Shown in pieces: positions 7,001 through 9,396 of a stretch of DNA of 9,396 nt. The first letter of the stretch is position 1. Every line of letters starts with the position of its first letter. The position numbers and the translations under genes were made by a program. The DNA is from CADDZO01 sp035294145 (GTDB lineage: Bacteria > Chloroflexota > Dormibacteria > Dormibacterales > Dormibacteraceae), in contig DATGLL010000168.1 in NCBI GenBank assembly GCA_035294145.1, forward strand, positions 1 to 9,396. The letters run 5' to 3'. The notes under the pieces were generated by a model that was given only the letters and a program-made list of their open reading frames with translations, was not told where the DNA came from and did not search any database.

Positions 7001-9396
7001 GGGCGGCGGGGGCGGTCTGCCTCACCTACGGCTGCGGCGGCCACCTCCGGCCCGCCGCCCCCGAGCCGGCCCAGAGCTACTACGTCCACCTCTACGCCGA
7101 GCGCCCTCCTCACCCCCTCCACGCCCTGGAGCACTCCGGCCAGCTCCCCAGCCAGCGCCGGCAGGAGATCGAGCGCCAGTTCAACGCCCGGCAGGTCAAC
7201 GTCCTGGTCTGCACCCCCACCCTGGAGCTGGGGGTGGACCTGCCCGACCTGGTCGCCCTGCTGCTGCGCAACATCCCGCCCACCCCTGCCAACTACGCCC
7301 AGCGCGCCGGCCGGGCCGGCCGTGAGCGCCGCATCGCCCTGGTGATCAGCCACGCCGGCCAGGGGCCGCACGACGCCTACTTCTTCCGGGATCCGGCGGA
7401 GATGATCGCGGGCGAGATCCGACCCCCGGTGCTGCTGCTCGACAACCAGGACATCGTCCGCCGCCACCTCCGCTCCCTGATCCTGGAGCGGCTCACGACC
7501 GAGATCCCGGGGCGTTGGGCGGAGATCGCCGACCTGGAGACCGGCCGCTACCGGGCCGACCTCGGCGCCCGCTTCCGCGAGGAGCTGGCCGCGCCCGCCG
7601 TGCGCGAGGCCATCGTCGCCGCCGTGACCCGGGCCTTCGCCGACGCCGAGCTGCGCTGGCTCGACCGGCCCTTCGTCGAGGAGACGATCGCGCGCTTCCC
7701 CGAGGAGGTGGAGCGGGGGCTCCAGATCTGGTGCCAGGAGTACGAGGAGCTGCTCGACGAGTACCGGACGATCAAGAACCGGCGCACGGTCAACACCGAG
7801 CTCGAGAGCCGCCAGATGAGGCAGCTGCAGCGGCGCATGGAGGTGCTGAGCCAGGGCCCCGACCACAACCCGCTCGCCTTCCTGGCCAGCGCCGGGGTGC
7901 TGCCCCGCTACGGCTTCCCCGGGCAGACGGTGACGGTGGTGGACGACCGCGGCCAGCAGATCAGCCAGCGGGCCGCCTTCGGCCTCACCGAGTACGCCCC
8001 CGGCAACCGCGTCTACGTCGCCGGCCGCCGCCTGAGCGTGCGCCGGGTGCGCTTCGCCGACGGGGCCAAGGAGAACCCCCGCGACCACACCCGGACCTAC
8101 CGCTACTGCGACCGCTGCACCTACGCCACCGAGAGCCCCTTCGCCACCACCTGCCCGCACTGCGGCGGCGACGGCGGCGAGCGCCCCCTGCGCGTGGGCG
8201 AGTACATCGACTACCTCTACGGCCAGGCCCTCTCCGGCGAGTTCATCACCGACGAGGACGAGTACCGCTCCCACGAGTCCTACGACCTTGCCACCTACGT
8301 CGCCCCCCTGGAGACGCCGGCCGACCACGAGCGGCACGAGCACCGAGCCCGCACGGTGGGGCCGCTGGAGGTGAGCTACAGCCGCCGGCGCCAGATCCAG
8401 ATCTTCAACCGCGGCCTGGCCGAGACCGCCGGCACCCCCTACCACGGCTTCATGGTCTGCCTGGTCTGCGGCACCTACCACAGCCCCACCGAGCAGCGCC
8501 GCGACGAGCGCGGCCACCCGCTGGAGCTGGGCACCGGCCACGCCCTCTCCTGCCCGGTGGCGGGCTGGCCCTCCTCCGCCCGGGACGGCAAGGAGCGCCA
8601 CGACGACCTCCCCGAGGTCGAGCCCCACCTGCACCTGCGGGTGGAGCTGGAGGGCGACCTGGTCGAGATCGCGCTCCCCCCGCCGGTGGCCGAGGACTAC
8701 GCCCGCGGCCAGCGGGCCTGGGTGGTCACCCTGGCCCACGCCCTGAAGCTGGGCATGGAGCTCGACATGTACGTCGAGCAGCGCGAGGTCGGACACTCCA
8801 CCGCCCTCCTCCAGCCCTCCACCGGGCCCGAACTCTCCCTGGCCTTCTACGACACCCTGCCCGGGGGCACCGGCTACCTGCGCCGGCTCTTCGAGCGCCT
8901 GGGCGAGGTGGCGGCGGTGGCCCATCGCCACCTCTCCACCTGCCCCTGCGAGCGGGCCTGCTACCGCTGCCTGATGCAGTTCTGGAACCAGCGCGACCAC
9001 GCCCTGCTCGACAAGCGGCTGGTGCTGCCCACCCTGGCCTCGCTCGCCGAGGGGATGAGCACGGCTCCCGCCCCCTCCATCTCCCAGCGGGAGCGCTTCG
9101 ACTCGATGGTGGAGGCGATCCTCTTCCAGTGCCTGCGGGCAGCGGGGCTGCCCCGGCCCCGGGTGCGCGAGGTGCTCCGCGACCCCACCGGCCGGGGCAT
9201 CCTGCAGATGGACCTCAGCTGGCCCGACCGGCAGCTGGCGGTGTTGATCGACGGCCGGGAGTTCCACACCACCACCGTCGACCAGGTGCTGGCCGACCAG
9301 GACAAGCGCAACCAGGCCATCGCCGCCGGCGAGCGGCTGCTCGAGTTCACCGGCTGGGAGGTGCTGCATCACCTGGACCAGGTGGTGGAGGAGCTT
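4072..9396 (+). CDS. Giant SF2 DEAD/DEAH-box helicase with DUF1998/MZB region and C-terminal Vsr-like nuclease domain (3' partial), BrxHII/DrmA/DruE-like candidate
   Basis: This is an ATP-driven DNA translocase or helicase, probably the effector of a defence system. Numbering is from the ATG at 4072. Motif I is ATGTGSGKTES (113-123), Ia YPMNALANDQ (146-155), then TNYTML (218-223), motif II DEVH (248-251), III TSAT (284-287), IV LIFADSRQD (667-675), V VCTPTLELGVDLPDL (1046-1060) and VI QRAGRAGR (1077-1084). Long insertions carry Cys clusters: C463/468/479/497/500, C589/592/603/606/624/627 and C964/967/983/988. After the helicase core come FLASAGVLPRYGFP (1270-1283), TEYAPG (1306-1311), a zinc ribbon (C1346/1349/1361/1364), the DUF1998 signature YDTLPGGTGYL (1593-1603) and the MZB cluster CPCERACYRC (1624-1633). 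A Vsr/DUF559-like domain fills 1669-1775. No stop occurs in frame, so at least 1,775 residues are encoded and the end lies past the right edge. Helicase and DUF1998 calls are firm; the named system is inference. Confidence 0.95.
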   Translation, partial: MIAQRLQPFRAAEELKRAYRSYVAASFPLRRRELRERFDRLVDEERLLWQDPFVSLARSPRPGRSFAELEAAGVIGPELRREVAFGFDRLHDHQSRAIERLSTRTGGRSTIVATGTGSGKTESFLVPILDHCLREPGEGVKAIVLYPMNALANDQLKRLRRLLAGTERVSFARYTGDTPYSEATALEERMPPRPPESPAAERYYRTEILASPPNLLLTNYTMLELLLTRREDRERLLQGAPLRYLVVDEVHTFQGVRGTEVACLIRRLKEHVGLGRGRLICVGTSATLQRGGDPQALIGFARDLFGEDLDPEAVVTETPLPLPETGPVPPPAGPIPEELLTADLTEPANLRALAEALLGEDLGAVPDPELPAALYERTRLHPLFVELERHLEEPRPVASLVGHLRRLLGREGSSDEELQREATAALLVGASALAPAPEGEEAEPRFRPKVHLVVRSLSPLAGCLDPGCGALLADGRLECRAEAHPGALRLALPLGVCRTCGQDYWTAGLPEPLQRQEREARKRRRKASERVQALIGATLVPAGPPEVFLMPAEAAEAETGEDAEDEEDPEVEALPSEEEGVFTLPLLLCSACATLRRPEQGTCPHCAAGAPALAVRAFVGGTRCPRCLGYGTGRPIITPLRSGASSSVSVLTTELFDQLGAEERRTLIFADSRQDTAHQAGFLRERHQVFVRRQLLYQALREAGGPVALTDLATHVYRYAVDREGEAEALNVLLPTETREATDRGFFGPDALPTRREVEIARRRLRWHCHLELTAVANQRNSLEREGLIGVGYARLDDLAERALPRLATFPGLGSRERVADLMAALLDVLRFNKAVAYPPFAEYLTERSRAVEDGEAVPARYLRVPVAFAAQRRRNAVYELRAWYGTRGRRTAVDDLVARLHPDLTVEQRHHLIDLVVEELREHDFLTPVEIGRRQAPGRRVATGLQLRPERIEVEAATEVLRCDRCQRATARPRRGAAGAVCLTYGCGGHLRPAAPEPAQSYYVHLYAERPPHPLHALEHSGQLPSQRRQEIERQFNARQVNVLVCTPTLELGVDLPDLVALLLRNIPPTPANYAQRAGRAGRERRIALVISHAGQGPHDAYFFRDPAEMIAGEIRPPVLLLDNQDIVRRHLRSLILERLTTEIPGRWAEIADLETGRYRADLGARFREELAAPAVREAIVAAVTRAFADAELRWLDRPFVEETIARFPEEVERGLQIWCQEYEELLDEYRTIKNRRTVNTELESRQMRQLQRRMEVLSQGPDHNPLAFLASAGVLPRYGFPGQTVTVVDDRGQQISQRAAFGLTEYAPGNRVYVAGRRLSVRRVRFADGAKENPRDHTRTYRYCDRCTYATESPFATTCPHCGGDGGERPLRVGEYIDYLYGQALSGEFITDEDEYRSHESYDLATYVAPLETPADHERHEHRARTVGPLEVSYSRRRQIQIFNRGLAETAGTPYHGFMVCLVCGTYHSPTEQRRDERGHPLELGTGHALSCPVAGWPSSARDGKERHDDLPEVEPHLHLRVELEGDLVEIALPPPVAEDYARGQRAWVVTLAHALKLGMELDMYVEQREVGHSTALLQPSTGPELSLAFYDTLPGGTGYLRRLFERLGEVAAVAHRHLSTCPCERACYRCLMQFWNQRDHALLDKRLVLPTLASLAEGMSTAPAPSISQRERFDSMVEAILFQCLRAAGLPRPRVREVLRDPTGRGILQMDLSWPDRQLAVLIDGREFHTTTVDQVLADQDKRNQAIAAGERLLEFTGWEVLHHLDQVVEEL
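5458..6000 (+). other. Zinc-cluster insertion with basic then acidic linker in the helicase (between motifs III and IV)
   Basis: This is a domain within the helicase, residues about 463-643. Cysteines fall in pairs: C463/C468, C497/C500, C589/C592, C603/C606 and C624/C627. Between the second and third pairs lies a strongly basic run (about 514-530, with RKRRRK), then an acidic low-complexity run (about 552-580, with EDAEDEEDPEVE). The paired CxxC spacing fits zinc-ribbon folds, common in DUF1998 helicases at this place. The charged stretch looks like a flexible linker inserted between the zinc-binding halves. Metal binding is inferred from cysteine spacing only. Confidence 0.7.
8821..8970 (+). 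other. DUF1998/MZB signature region of the helicase
   Basis: The segment encodes FYDTLPGGTGYL (1592-1603) and then the four-cysteine cluster CPCERACYRC (1624-1633). This combination is the hallmark of the DUF1998 (MZB) family found in BrxHII, DrmB and DruE defence proteins and in MrfA-like helicases. In DISARM this region sits on a separate protein, DrmB; here it is covalently joined to the helicase motor. The four cysteines probably bind zinc. Confidence 0.9.
9076..9396 (+). other. Vsr/DUF559-like endonuclease-type domain at the C-terminus of the helicase (cut by window edge)
   Basis: Residues about 1669-1775 begin with a helix (SQRERFDSMVEAILFQCLRAAG), followed by MDLSWP, then LAVLIDGREFH (D1727, H1732), then a helix with DKRNQAIAAGERLLEF (D1744) and GWEVL. 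The order acidic strand, [x]-DG-x-x-[FW]-H, D-x-R helix, GWxVL matches the Vsr/DUF559/MTES_1575 fold within the PD-(D/E)XK superfamily. The spacing of DGREFH equals that of the HGCFWH motif of E. coli Vsr, so D1714, D1727 and H1732 are candidate catalytic residues. The Glu found before the DG in DUF559 proteins is Leu here (VLIDG), so activity is not assured. The extreme C-terminus lies outside the window. Confidence 0.7.

Noticed and set aside
5505..7325. Plus-strand open frame of 606 codons inside the helicase
   Set aside because: It has Pro/Arg/Gly-rich composition with no motif, and is a shadow of the helicase frame containing zinc clusters and motif IV.
5350..9372. Antisense open frame of 1,340 codons over the helicase
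   Set aside because: Its translation is low-complexity, rich in Gly, Ala, Val, Leu, Gln and His, with no recognisable motif. It mirrors the GC-biased codons of the helicase, which carries all SF2 motifs on the opposite strand.
4072..9396. Separate DISARM drmA and drmB genes
   Set aside because: The helicase motifs and the DUF1998/MZB signature lie in one uninterrupted frame with no internal stop or plausible new start, so this is one fused protein, unlike canonical DISARM.
2..9396. Single-chain type ISP restriction enzyme (helicase and methylase in one protein)
   Set aside because: A clear TGA at 4073-4075 separates the methylase from the helicase, and the helicase has DUF1998/MZB features absent from type ISP enzymes.

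Overview
The window is very GC-rich bacterial DNA (well over 70% G+C by eye, with nearly every third codon position G or C). It is filled end to end by two large plus-strand genes in one operon. Codon use and strong GGAGG-type ribosome binding sequences fit a high-GC bacterium such as an actinobacterium, a Deinococcota member or a high-GC Firmicutes or Chloroflexota lineage. Nothing here fixes the phylum: there is no RNA gene, housekeeping gene or mobile-element remnant.

Layout: positions 2-4075 hold a very large N6-adenine DNA methyltransferase of the Eco57I/PglX (COG1002-like) class, open at the left edge. Positions 4072-9396 hold a giant superfamily 2 DEAD/DEAH-box helicase, open at the right edge, with at least 1,775 residues. 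It has several Cys-rich zinc-binding clusters, a DUF1998/MZB C-terminal region and, last, a Vsr/DUF559-like endonuclease-type domain. The genes overlap by 4 bases (ATGA), and the acidic tail codons of the methyltransferase also form the Shine-Dalgarno sequence of the helicase, so the two are almost certainly translationally coupled. There is no intergenic stretch of any size, and no tRNA, rRNA, CRISPR array, insertion sequence or terminator.

Interpretation: a large adenine methyltransferase followed directly by a DUF1998 helicase is typical of anti-phage defence islands. The closest named arrangement I can recall is the PglXI-BrxHII pair of type 3 BREX (brxF-brxC-pglXI-brxHII-pglZ-brxA). Class 1 DISARM (drmMI followed by drmA, with DUF1998 on a separate drmB) and Druantia (DruE helicase) are related alternatives. 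The likely logic is self/non-self marking: the methyltransferase modifies host DNA and the helicase, possibly with its own nuclease domain, acts on unmodified invading DNA. The genes that would decide the system (pglZ, brxC, drmB, drmC, druH and so on) lie outside the window.

Reading caution: the GC bias creates very long spurious open frames, including a 1,340-codon antisense one across the helicase. The true helicase frame never meets a stop before the right edge, so a caller that requires a stop codon would miss it and report its shadows.
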